Part shown: positions 21,937-33,783 of the stretch, one piece after another | Numbering within the stretch: the first letter of the stretch is position 1 | Layout: the number at the start of each line of letters is the position of its first letter | DNA from: Tieghemostelium lacteum | Taxonomy: Eukaryota > Evosea > Eumycetozoa > Dictyosteliales > Raperosteliaceae | Length of the DNA stretch: 64,000 nt | Direction of reading: 5' to 3' | Assembly (NCBI GenBank): GCA_001606155.1 | Contig: LODT01000035.1 | Location: 248,001-312,000 of the forward strand | Translations under genes and position numbers: made by a program | The notes under the pieces: generated by a model | The model's input: only the letters and a program-made list of their open reading frames with translations | Databases searched by the model: none | Told to the model about the DNA's origin: nothing

Positions 21937-24900
21937 ATGGAAGTTTTAAGTTCGCCAACTTCCACAACACCCAATAGCAGCAGTGCAAATTTATCAACTA
22001 CTGATGCTAATAATAATAATAGTAATGGTAAACTTGATGAATTAAAGAAAATCAATTTATCAAAACAAAAGATATACCAGATTAATAGCTATATAACAGA
22101 GTATGCTAATCAGTATAAACTGATTAGAGAGTTGAATTTAGATAATAATCTGTTAGGTGAGATACCTAGTATACTGAGGGAACTCAAACAGTTAGATGTA
22201 CTATCAATGCAGAGTAATTATATAATGGAGATTCCAAAGTGGGTTTCAACAGAGTACCAGGTATTACGTAGACTCAATCTCAGTAAGAACAGTATACAAA
22301 GACTTCCAGATAACTTCAACCAAATGAATCTTTTAGAGGATTTGGATCTAAGTTTTAATATCATTGGCTATATACCTCCATCACATTTCCCACATAATCT
22401 AGTTACATTAAATCTCAGTAATAATCAACTACAGGAGATTGAGTTGCCTCCGTGGCATGAGAATCTTATTGAATTGGATTTGTCAAGTAATAAACTAAAG
22501 TATCTAGGTCAGATTCCTTATCATCTGACTCGTGTGCATTTGGATGATAATAGATTACTTCAAATTGATCATAAGGTGATACAGAGATACAGAGACTTGC
22601 GTTTAAAGTTCAATCAGTCTTTTAGTGATGTGGTATTGGAGAGAATCTATCAGTGTTGGTATAATGCTGACCCTTTCTTGGACCTTTCTGGTATTGGTTT
22701 AAGTAGTCTGCCCTCTGTGATTAGGTTACTTTCACATCTTACAAGCTTAGATCTATCTGGAAACTGTCTATCTGTCCTGCCACCAGAGTTAGAAAGTCTA
22801 ACTAATCTCACTAGACTTGACCTCTCATATAACATTATAAGCACTCTACCATTGTATTTACTAAACTTTAAAAATCTTCAGTTTCTTGGTTTGACTGGCA
22901 CATTAGACCATTTAGTATCTCCACCTAGAAAGATTGCAGAAGGTGGTATTCAAGAGATTGTCAGATATTTCCAGGATTTGTTTGTAGGTGATCCAAGTTT
23001 TCGTGTAAAACTAATGATTGTAGGGCAAGAAAATGTCGGAAAAACCTCTTTGGTAAAATGTCTAAAAATGAAAAAAAAATTCAATAGGGGTTTTGATCAT
23101 CTAGGTAGCAATGTCTCTACTGATGGTATTGATATAGATGAGATTAAATTCTCATTATCAGTTGACAGTGTTAATATGAATAGTCACAATAGCAACTATT
23201 TAAATAGTTTAGTAATCAATTCAGGTAGTGCTGGTAGTGCAATTCATCAACAATCTCTATTAAACCAATTGAATCCACATAGTAACAATAGTAACAGTCT
23301 ATCAACTACCAATACTACAAATAACACAAATTCAACAGGAACCAATTCAGGAAGTAACTCAGCAAATAATAGTAACCAAATTGCTGTAAATGGAAATAGT
23401 TCAGCTTCTGGAGGTGGTGAAGTAAATTCATCTGGATCTACTCCAACTTCATCTGCAAGTTCCAGAGATAATGCATTATCACAACCTCCACCACCACCAA
23501 TACCTAATCAACCATCATTAGCCACCATGACAAGTCAACTAGCTCAGAATTCATCTTCACAGACTACAAGTACCGGTCAAACCATCCAAAAGATTACCAT
23601 GTCCATTTGGGATTGTGCAGGTCAAGAACTATATTACACAAGCCACCAAATGTTTCTAACAGATTCTGCATTCTATTGTGTTGTATGGGACCTTTGTAAA
23701 CCAGAAGTCAACAGTAGAGTTGAGTTTTGGTTACATTCTGTTCGTTCTAAAGCTGAGAATGCACCCATCATCCTCATTGGTACTCATTTGGATAGTTTCC
23801 TAGAATCTCATTCTGAACAGGAACTTGATGACATCTTAGCAACTGTCTATACCAAATACTTTAGAAAATTCCGTCTTAAAGGTATTTGTGTAGTATCCTG
23901 TGCAACTGGTGCTGGCTTTGATAATTTCCAAGACCTTCTCAAAAAGGTAGTCTCTGAATTACCATCCATTAAACAACCACTTCCAGAACTCTATACAAAA
24001 TTAGAAAAATTAATTGTAAAGAAAAGAACAACTCTAACACCACCCATTTTATCGTGGCCAAGGTATTGTATATCATCTAATTCTAATGCTATAATATACT
24101 GATACTAACTTGAATTATTTAAATTTAAATAGTTATTCTCAAATGGTATTGGGTAGTTTAGATTTTCATGATGATGTTCATGTTAAAGTTGCAACTAAAT
24201 CTTTAGTGAATTTAGGTATTTTATCGTATTTTGATGAACCTGTATTAGAAAATTATGTATTTTTAGATCCACAATGGTTGACTAGTGTATTTGCATCCAT
24301 TATTACAACTAAACATAAATTTATAAAAGATGGTATTTTGAAGAGATCAGATTTATATCAGATTTGGAAACCACCCAATTATTTGGATGATGAAGTTCTT
24401 CATGGACTTTTAATTAGTCTGTTGGAGAGATTTGAGTTAATGTTCCCTCTAGATAACATTCAACACAGTCACTATTCAACAAGTCAGATATCGTCAATGA
24501 ATCTAAAGGCCTCTAATAACACTGGTGCCAATCAAGGTACTTCAAGTGGTGATTCTCTAAATAGTAGTATAACAAGTTCATTTTCATCCATGACATCAAC
24601 TAGTGGAAATTCATTGACTATAAGTCACAGATCCAAAAGTCCACAGATTTCCAATCGTTCTATCAATGGTAAAAACTCAATATTTGGTACAACTAAAAAG
24701 AAACATAGTAGTGGTGTATCTACATTGTCAATATTGGCAAGTTCAAATATCAATAATGGTCTTAACCAAAGTGGTGTGAATTCTACTCGTATGAGATCAA
24801 ATTCAGATGGGGGTGAAAATGGTGTTTTGGCAATGGGTTTAATGTCACCCACCATGACAAGTAGTCCTAATGGTGCTAATCATAGTTCATCTGGTAGTGG

Positions 24901-27900
24901 ATCTATTGAAACTATCCCAGAACAAGGTGCACTCAATAGTAGTTCTATGATTGATTTTAATCAAAAGTTTATGATTCCTACACAGTTACCTGAAAAACGT
25001 CCAAGTTTTGATCTATTATGGCCTCTTAATGATCAGTCTAGAATTGAATATAATCGTTGGTTCCAATTGACTTTTGTTCCATCTGGTTTGTTTAGTAGGC
25101 TGTTGATTAGGTTTATGACATCAAAGGAATTTGATATCAAACCTATACTCTATTGGAGAAATGGTGTTATAGTTGAGAGTTCTTCAGGTAGAGGTTATCT
25201 GTCAACTTCTATGGCTCTTATTGAAATGGTGCCTTCTATATCCACTGGTATTACAACTCTTATGATTTCAGTTAGAGGTAATCGTCGTACTGGTAAAGCA
25301 ATTACAGCTAAACTTCTCCGTCTCATTGTTGAAATTACTGAATCTCTATGTCAGAGTTGGTATCATTTGGAACTCACACAAGTCATTCCATGTCCACACT
25401 GTGTTTTGAAATCTTCTAAATTACCATCTCAAAATGGTCGTCCTAACCCTAGTGCCTATACACTATTCACATTGGAGAAATGTGAAATGGCAGCTTCTAA
25501 TGGTGAATGGTTCCTTCAATGTGGAAATAGAAAGATTAATCTAGAGTCTTTTGTACCTGATGTTGCAATGAGTGATTTCTGGGGTACAGGATCAAAGAAA
25601 TTCAATTATGATCAAATTCAATTACACAAGGAAAAGAGAATATTTATCATTCGTCCTAGTGAACAGGTTAATGGATTCACAGAAGTTCGTGTAATTAACC
25701 CTATGATATCACCAGTTCTAAGTGCTTCCAATTCATCTACTCCATTGAGTGGGTCCATTGAAAAATCACCAACTAATGATATACCAGTGGTATGTCATGT
25801 TAGAACAATTCCTAAAGATTCACCAGTGGAAGATGATATACCTGTGATGGTGTTTATCGATCAGAAGACACAAACTATTCAGATTACAGGAACTGTAAGA
25901 CAAGGTTGCAAGGAATTGGAGGTGGAATTCCAACTTCCAAAACTTATTGGTCGTGGTGCATCAGGTAAGATCTACCGTGCTGAACTCAATGGTACAATGG
26001 TTGCAGTCAAGCAATTGGAAGTTCAAGGAGATGATGCCCCTAGAATATTCTCTGAATTCCGTAAGGAAATTCATGTAATGTCAGATCTCAAACATAACAA
26101 TGTTGTCAATTTAATTGGGTTTACATTGAATCCATTTACAATGATTATGGAATATATTGATTGTGGTGATCTTCACAAATTCCTTCATAGTCCAGTTGGA
26201 GAGGTTATCAATGGTAATTGGGCTTTGGTTTTGAAATTGGCATTGGATATTGCTAAAGGTATGGAATTCCTTCACAGTGTCACACCACCTCTACTACACA
26301 GAGATCTAAAGTCTCCAAATATCCTATTGGCAATGAAAAATGGCCATTATCAAGCAAAAGTTGGTGACTTTGGTTTGTCTTCTAGAATGTTTATTCAATC
26401 TCTAAAACACAAGCTACGTAACTTCCCAGTTGGTAATATTACTTGGGTTGCTCCTGAGATTCTCAGAGAGGAAGAGTATACTGTAAAATCAGATGTCTAT
26501 GCATTTGGTTTGATTCTGCATGAACTATTGACTCGTAAACATCCATATAAGGAATTCAACTATCAAATGGTAAGTCTACTCGAAGAGGCAATCAAGAGTG
26601 GTCTACGTCCAACAATTCCATTGAATTGTGTACAATCTGAAATGGGACATGAATACTGTGCACTCATTAGAGATTGTTGGGATAATGATGTTGAAAGACG
26701 TCCAACTTTTACAAAAATTGTAAAACGTCTAAAACAAATTATTGCACGTGATACCAATAATGAATTACAGTCTCCTGGATCACCATTATCCATGTTGGCA
26801 CTTTCTGGTACTGGAAATTCATTTGATAGAGCTAGATTGGTTGATACTGGCCTTTCAGGATCTATGTCACCTGTTAAGGGTAATAACCTTCCAGATGGTT
26901 CCAGTGGTAACCTAGCAAATATGATGCACAATCAAGACGAAATTGCACTTGGTGGTCAACTTCAAATGAATATCCGTGCCCCTATGGAATGTAATATTCA
27001 ATGTCTGGTATGGGAAAATAGAAGAGTATGGGGTGGTTGTGATAATGGTTCTTTTATCATTTGGAATGCAGAGAATGGTAACAAAATCATGCAAGAATAT
27101 CAAATTCATCCAGGTCCAATTCATAACCTCCTCTTGGTAGATGATGAAAATGTATGGTCTAGTGGAGGTGTTGGATCTAAACTCTCTTCTATAAGAGTCT
27201 GGAATTCATGGAGACTTAATATGGACGATCAACCACGTTTCAAAACTGATTATATTAAAAAGAAAGGTAGAGGTACTTCAACATTCTCAAGAAAATGGTC
27301 TGAACGTTGGTTTGTATTAGACAAAAAAACCAAAACACTCAATTACTATCATAAACCAACTGACAAAGCACCATCTGCCACTTTTTCAATGGAAGGTGCC
27401 TCCATCGAAAATGTTCCATCTTCACCACTCAGAGCTCTTGTAACTATTTTGTCCCCTGAAAAGAGAGTTTTGGAATTGGAATTCAAAACTGAACAAGAAA
27501 AAAATCAATGGGCTCAAGCCATCAACAGATCAATCAACCAAAATATTCCAATTCATGAGATTAGAATGCAATCTTATATTCCATCAGCTTTGACAGAGAC
27601 TGATTATATTTCTCAAATGCTAGTAGTTCAACCTGACCAGGTTTGGGTATCATTCAAACAGAATCCAATTATTCTAGTTTTCTCATTAAAAACTAGAGAG
27701 CTGGTAGAGAAAATTGATCTTACTGAGTTTGATAGCACTTGTGATAGCAAATGGAAGGGAACTGATAAAATGATTTTGCATCAAGGATTTGTATGGTTGT
27801 CTGGTGATACCTTAATTGCTCAAATTGATCGTAAGTCCTATCAGGTTGCAAATATTCAATCTCAACACCAACAAGCAATTCTTAGTATTGCTAGTATTGA

Positions 27901-28195
27901 TTCTTCAGTTTGGGTATCTTGCCAAGACTCCTCCATATCCATTTGGGATGGTTCTACAGGTACAGTTTGTAAACGTATAGAAACCAAATTACCAGTAACT
28001 AAATTACTTCAATTTTCTGGGTATGTTTGGGCAACATCTTTCTCCAATATCTTGATTTATGATCCTCAACATCATACCCTAAAGAAACAAATTGATTGTA
28101 AACAACACACCAACAGTATTAAAGATCTCATTAGAGTATTCCATCAAACTGTTTGGTCTTGTTGTGGCAGTAATAATGTTTGTATTTGGTCTTAA
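21937..28195 (+). CDS. Roco-family kinase: LRR - Roc - COR - TKL kinase - PH/WD
   Basis: Exons 21937-24062 and 24133-28195 flank a 70-nt phase-2 intron (GTATTG..AAATAG), giving 2,062 residues. LRRs cover about 55-335. The Roc GTPase follows with P-loop VGQENVGKTSL near 361-371, DCAGQ near 559 and THLD as G4, interrupted by a ~150-residue Ser/Asn-rich insertion between the P-loop and DCAGQ. COR spans about 700-1130, itself carrying a low-complexity insertion. The kinase runs from about 1312 to 1570 with GRGASGKIY, VAVKQLE, HRDLKSPN (Asp1433), DFG (Asp1454) and APE, all intact. A WD-like region then holds a PH domain (about 1745-1842: KWSERWFVLD..FKTEQEKNQWAQAI), followed by more WD-like repeats to the end. 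Roco kinases are LRRK2 relatives; dictyostelid members act in chemotaxis, cytokinesis and development. I cannot say which numbered Roco this is. Confidence 0.93.
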
Positions 28196-28320
28196 AGTAT
28201 CAATATCTAAAACCTATGTAATAAAATTACAAATTTGTATCATATTTAAACACTCTAATCTATTCAAAAGTATAGACATATATTTACATTAAGAGTACTT
28301 TTTTTTGATTTTTCTTTTAT

Positions 28321-30730
28321 TTATAAAGTTATTACAATGATTGAAATATTATCTTTTGATTTAATTGAATTGAGTGCACATTGAAGTAAATTATTGGCCA
28401 TTTTCTCTTCATTTTGTTCGTGTTTAATCATTTCCATTGCTCTATGACCAGAAATTACATCCCAGAGACCATCAGAAGCCACAATTAAATGAGTATGGAA
28501 TGGAGTCAAATTAATAGGAGGGCTGATATATGGTTCCGATGTCAAACCACAATTATTATGTTTTATAAAGTGGTCACCAAGAGCTCTACTAACCATTAAA
28601 CCATTGATTCTAGTTTGTCCTTTAGCCATTTCTACACCTTCACTCTTTATTCTGGCAATCTCCTCAGGATCAGTTACTCTGTGATCCTTTGTTAACAATA
28701 AAGTCTCACCAGCATAGCTGAGGAAAGCAGTACTATCACCAACATTTGCAGCTTGCATAAATCTCTGTTCACCAGCTCTCCAAATGAGCACAACAGTCGC
28801 GGTTGAACCCTCGTATTCAAATTTAGATAACTTGGCATCAATCTCTTTAAATGTTCCTAAAAATACACCTCTCATATCAGTGAGACTTCTTCCTCCATTT
28901 TCTTTCTGAGCTGCTTGTATATACTTTAACAAAACCTCTCCTAGAATCTCTTTAGCAGCAACAGCTGCATTCTTTCCAGAGTGACCATCAAAAATTGCAA
29001 ATAAAGCCATCTGTGAATCTGCACCTCCAAATGGATATTCATGATGATAGATATCCTCCATATCAATTACTTTTTTAGCTCTGAGCAAACCTTTTTTGTT
29101 TATATCAGCTTTGGCACTGAATCCCCTAATCAGAGAGGTTGAGCTCTGTGGTTGTAATAGTGGATAATAGAATTTAGATGGTGATAATGTTGGTGATTTG
29201 TCATTAAAAGACAATTTTGGAAATAGTTGACTAAGACTAACTTTACTATTTGATGATTTTGGTGAAAGTGGTTGACTTATATTATTGTTATTGTTGTTTG
29301 GATCATTGTTAGTTGGTTGTTGTTGAGTTTGTGGATTTGGTAGAGGTTCACAAACACTTCCATCATTGCCACCAAAGAAATTTAAAATTGATGATGGATC
29401 TGAAAATGTAATTGTACGTGAAAGTAATTTCTTTTTCTGTCCAGTTGCGTCTATATCTTTAACTCTCTGGTTGGCACTTAGTACTGGTGATTCTAAAGAT
29501 GATGGAGAAAGACCATGAATAGATGATGGTAGACTTGGAGATGATGGTACTGAACTAGATGAAGTTGGAGTTGTAATTTGGGTTGGTAGTAGATCTTGAA
29601 GATCGTGTATATCACTCTGAGTGTTAGCATTTAGATCTTCATTAAGTTGATCATAGGAAATACCTTCAACTACCAAATCTGATAGATTAGCATTCAGATT
29701 ACAAAGATCATCCAAAGAGGTATTAAAAAGTTTTTGTTCCTCTAATTGAGATCCACTAGTAGCATCCAAGCTTTGCATTAACTCTGTTACATTGATATTT
29801 GATATTCCTAAACTCTCTTCATTAGTTGTTGCATTGTTGTTACTAGTTACTGGGGGTTCAAAGAATGAGGAATCAAGTGTAGGATTTTCATTTTTGGATT
29901 GAGAAATGTCTTTGTTGGGTAGAATGAGATTTTCCATTTTCTCATTTTCAAATAGCAAACTTAATCCTTTATATTGTCTACTATGTCTGATACCATTAGT
30001 TGAACATGGCTTTGGTTTTTGTTGTTCTGAGATATTAGATGATAGTGATTCATCTGGTTGTGAATTGTGTTGCTGTTGTTGAAGTAGTGGAATATCACTA
30101 GTTGATATCTCAAGAGAATTTAAAATCTCAAAGATAGGTGCTGGGAGTGATCCTCTATAGGGGAATGTTCTATAGATTCTCATGGATCTAACTTTTGGAG
30201 ATGATCCACTTCCTTTGAGTGGATTATTTTTATTCTTTCCACTCTTTACACTACTATTCCTACTAGTACTTTTACTAGTTGCTTTACTTCCACTACTAGT
30301 TTTAATATTAGCATGTTGATCCAATTCTGCCAACAATCCATTTACATTCGAATTATTTAATAGATTTAATAAATTTTCTTTATCTGTTTGATCAACACCA
30401 TCATCTGGATTCTCAGAGGAAAATTGGTTTAAAGATGTCAACAAACTATTGGTGTCATAGTTCAATCCATCCAAACCTTCAAGATTAAATGTATTCTGTT
30501 GTTCATTTTGTACATCTGTTGGTTGTTGTTGTTCATTTGTATTTTGTAATTCTTCTTCTTCCTCCTCCTCTTCCCCTTGATCCTGGTCATCCTCACTTTC
30601 ATCCCTATCCTAAATTATTATTTTCGTTCCAAAAAGTTAGAAACTACACCATTATCGACTTAATGAGTAAATGACATACCTTAAAGAAAGATGGTGAAGA
30701 TATAGATGTTGATAGAGAAGGTACCATCAT
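28321..30730 (-). CDS. PP2C-type protein phosphatase with long disordered head
   Basis: Exons 30730-30680 and 30609-28321 flank a 70-nt phase-0 intron (GTATGT..ATTTAG), giving 779 residues. Exon 1 encodes only MMVPSLSTSISSPSFFK. Exon 2 opens with an acidic run (DRDESEDDQDQGEEEE). The head (to about 510) is Ser/Asn/Gln-rich, with one conserved-looking block (RIYRTFPYRGSLPAPIFEILNSLE). The catalytic PP2C domain fills the C-terminal ~260 residues: MED, FAIFDGHSGKNAA, VGDSTAFL, LLLTKDHRVTDPEE, VSRALGDHFIK, IVASDGLWDV and a final DNISIIVI. The metal-binding aspartates are all present. The usual DGHGG reads DGHSG. PP2C enzymes are Mg/Mn-dependent Ser/Thr phosphatases; the target is unknown. The start in exon 1 is chosen because the frame in exon 2 lacks an upstream ATG. 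Confidence 0.87.
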
Positions 30731-31780
30731 TTTTTTGTTTTTAATAATACAATTTGATAATAATCTATCCTGAAATTAATAAATAGGAATATAATACAAT
30801 AAAAATAGATAGACAGAGATTGTAAATTTTTAAGAAAAAAAAAAAAAAAAAAAAAAGTTTTTTTTATTTGAATGAGGAATCTTTCAGTTTACTTTAATTA
30901 AAAGAAATCAGCCAATGGGACCCCTACCTTTAAAATAACTTTGCAAAGACTTAAAAATCAATGAACTAATATTTATTAAAACATTATTAGAAAAAATCAA
31001 TAATGTTTTTTTTTTTGAACTTAATTTTCATAATATTACATTCCACACATGCATTTATTAAATTACCAAAATTAGGAATTTGAATGAGGAATAAACGTGG
31101 GAATATTGAAAATTTCCACAACTGATATAATAATTTAGAACTGCATTAATTTTATCAATATACAGTTATATTTGAATAGATACATACTTTAATTGATATG
31201 TTTATATTATAAGATTTGAAATAATAGATTATATTATGTATTGAAAGTGAAAGAAACCAGAAGATCATATTATAAGGAGAAGAGGCATAGGAGGATACCA
31301 ATCTATAAACAAAAACTTGGTATATGATTAATCCCTTTTGCGTAGTGGTTATCCCCTCCCCTCATTGCAGATTATTTCAAATCTTATTTAACTATCAGAC
31401 ATTTTTAGTTTTTTCATAGTTAAACTTAGTATGCTTTTTTTTTAAAAACTTTAATTAATACGGAGCAGAGTTGGTATTTAGTCAGGTATTTAATTTAAAT
31501 CTGCCTCTGAGATCTTCACTGAACTTTTGATACATTTTTTTCCCTTATTTTCCATTTCTGCTATTTAAACAACAATCACTAATCAATCCAAAAAAAGGAT
31601 GTCAAAAGTGGCACGCTTTTATAACTTATGCTTCTTTTTAAATAAATGCAAAGACTGCAAAAAAGCTGTTTACCACTCGTTTAATGTTAAGTACTTTTCT
31701 TGGAATTTTGGTGTTCTATAAACAAGGTGCAATTCAAAGATCAGGAGTACTTGTTGATTTTTTTTTTTTATTGTAAACAA
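30731..31780. other. Intergenic region carrying a dispersed-repeat copy
   Basis: About 1.05 kb. The first ~350 bp is A/T-tract promoter sequence for the PP2C gene. A copy of a short dispersed repeat occupies about 31243-31400. The rest has no recognisable gene. An open stretch before the nuclease ATG (from 31700) is in frame with it but contains a long T run and looks like leader sequence. Confidence 0.5.
31243..31400 (+). repeat. Dispersed repeat R, copy 1
   Basis: Begins GAAAGTGAAAGAAACCAGAAG, continues with AGAGGCATAGGAGGATACC and ATTAATCCCTTTTGCGTAGTG, and fades out after CATTGCAG. Copies with the same blocks in the same order lie at 39537-39626 (minus) and 42640-42750 (plus). A later shared word, ATGCAAA(T/G)(A/G)CT, also follows each copy at variable distance (31640 here). 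Class unknown. A GCGTAGTGGTTATC segment resembles a tRNA D-arm, so a tRNA-derived SINE is possible, but no convincing B box follows. Confidence 0.6.
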
Positions 31781-33284
31781 ATGAATATAGATAATAATAA
31801 TACACAACCAACAAGTTTTAACGAGATTGACTTACCAAAGAAACATTGGGGCAATGATTCAATTAAAAGATGGTGTAAAGTCATTGGAGTAAAAGAAAAT
31901 GATATAAAAATAATAGAAGAGATGGATTTAGATGGATATTGGTTTATCTATAAACAAAGCAATTTAGAAGCTTTATTACGTGGATTTGGTGTATCCATTC
32001 CTTCTTCAGTCAGAATTCATTCTAAATTCAATCCTAAATCAACTACAACCACAACCACAAATACTGGTATGTAAACGAATTAGAACACTTTTTGTTCATT
32101 TATACTAAAATATTTTGTAACATAAACCTCAATACAATTCAAACACCTACTGTTGCATTCAACTACACAGTAGGCATACAGGAAGAACAGGATGAGAAAG
32201 GTATGTAGATTATTGGGATTCTGTTTAGTTATGTTATTGACCAGTATTAATTCTTATATAATCTAACATAATAGAAACCAAAGATCACTGGCTTTTTCAG
32301 CACAATAAAAAACAAAAATCAATTCCAATTTCAGATTTAAATACAAGTCACATAGAAAGTTTAAAAGACACATTTGGAGTTCATTTTAAATCATTTCATG
32401 AACTTGGTTATACTGGTAAATTGAAAAAAAACAAAACTCATAAATGGATAAATCCAAAAAAAGAGAAAATTGCAAAGAAGAAAGCAGAGGAAAATGAGAT
32501 AATATATGATGAAGAGAGCAATATGGAAAGTATTTTTTCATTTTTAAAAACCAATTATAAATTACCAATAGCATATGAATTCAGAGATTGCCACAAAAAA
32601 CAATATTTGTTAACATTCTCATTTACTCATAAAGAAGAGGACTATCAAGTTAATGGCAGCGGAGATTTTGTTGTCGTACCGAAAAGCGCAGGCGATGCCA
32701 ATGCATTAATTAATTCCGAAATAATTATGATCATAGAGATCAAATCACCAGGGATTAAAATAGATGATAATGTATCTCAAATTATTTTTGAAACTTTATC
32801 ATCAAAAGCCTCTTCACGATTCCCCATACTTGGAGTGTTAACTAATCTTGTAAATTGCTGGTGTTTATATTGGGTTAATCAGCCACCCTACGGAATTGGG
32901 TATTGCAAATTACTTGATGAAAGGAATTTTTCAAAAGCCGTTAGCTGTTTGTTTGAGAAATTTTCAGATACACTTAACATTTCTCAAGTATTGATATTGA
33001 ATAAAATCATAGCTCCAAATGTAAAGGATGATTTAAACCAATATAATTCTGACACAAATATTTTGGAACAACCACCTCAAAAAAAATTAAAAAGCACAAA
33101 TCCAAGCACTACAACTACAACTACAAAACAACATCTCAAATCAAATATAGGATTCTGTAACGATATCGCTAACCTTGATGATATTACATATGATGATGAT
33201 AATGAAAAAATGATGGTAGAGTCTTATAAAACAAAATTTGTAATTGATAACATTATTAAACCAATGTTTAAAAATAACGATTGA
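31781..33284 (+). CDS. SAM-like plus PD-(D/E)XK nuclease-like protein (Crinkler-type)
   Basis: Three exons, 31781-32066, 32171-32200 and 32275-33284, give 441 residues. Exon 2 is a 30-nt microexon encoding VGIQEEQDEK. Both introns are phase 1, so skipping exon 2 would keep the frame. Residues about 19-85 resemble a SAM-like helical domain (HWGNDSIKRWCKVIGV..NLEALLRGFGV), and a second similar helical block follows (DHWLF..IESLKDTFGVHF). Residues about 230-340 carry a PD-(D/E)XK pattern: GDF with Asp236, IIMIIEIKS with Glu260 and Lys262, then QIIFETLSSKA and PILGVLTNLVNCWCLYWV. That block order resembles the restriction-endonuclease-like domain of Crinkler-family proteins. Those are thought to act on DNA, sometimes as transferred effectors. 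A basic PPQKKLKS segment could be a nuclear signal. Activity is inferred only. Confidence 0.72.
32171..32200 (+). other. 30-nt phase-symmetric microexon
   Basis: Bounded by ACACAG before and GTATGT after. It is needed to avoid none of the flanking frames (both exon junctions are phase 1), so it behaves as a possible cassette. The ten residues VGIQEEQDEK would extend the linker between the two SAM-like blocks. Inferred from splice signals only. Confidence 0.5.
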
Positions 33285-33783
33285 TTATGACAACAGGACA
33301 TTAATAAATTTTACCTTCACTTCTATTCTTTATATTAAATTATTCTTTGAACAGTTATCCAGTGCATCATTACAAACAAATATCAAAGAATAAATGAATA
33401 TCAATGATTAATAAATAAATATAATTAATATGAAAAAATATTTAATTCTCATCCTTTCCTAGAGTAGAGGAAAAAAAATATTTTAAAATAATGTGTGATA
33501 CTATTAAAGCACAAGATTATGGAGCGATCTTAATCCAAATTAAATGGATGTGACATTATAATATTTTTTAATATTAGAATTGAAATTTATGGTACTGTTC
33601 GAAGTTGTAAGAAAAAATACAATAGCACCATTTGCAAAGGGTGTTTATTATAATATCAAAACACAATGAAAACAATTTTTTTTTGAATTTCAAAGTGGTA
33701 ATTGCGCTAAAATTTAAATTTACAAAACAGTTAAAAAAATCAATTAAAAAAAAATTTTTTGATTTGAAGTTATTAAATTAAAT
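33285..33783. other. Intergenic, no gene seen
   Basis: 499 bp of AT-rich sequence between the nuclease-like gene and the SAP-domain gene. A short T-tract promoter precedes the ATG at 33784. No RNA gene or repeat recognised. Confidence 0.55.

Noticed and set aside
31325-31390. Possible tRNA gene (GCGTAGTGGTTATC looks like a D-arm)
   Set aside because: No acceptor-stem pairing and no proper B box; the segment belongs to dispersed repeat R, where other copies lose the resemblance.
31700-31780. Upstream start for the nuclease-like gene
   Set aside because: The extension crosses a long T run and shows no conserved-looking sequence; the ATG at 31781 is followed at once by the protein's typical composition.
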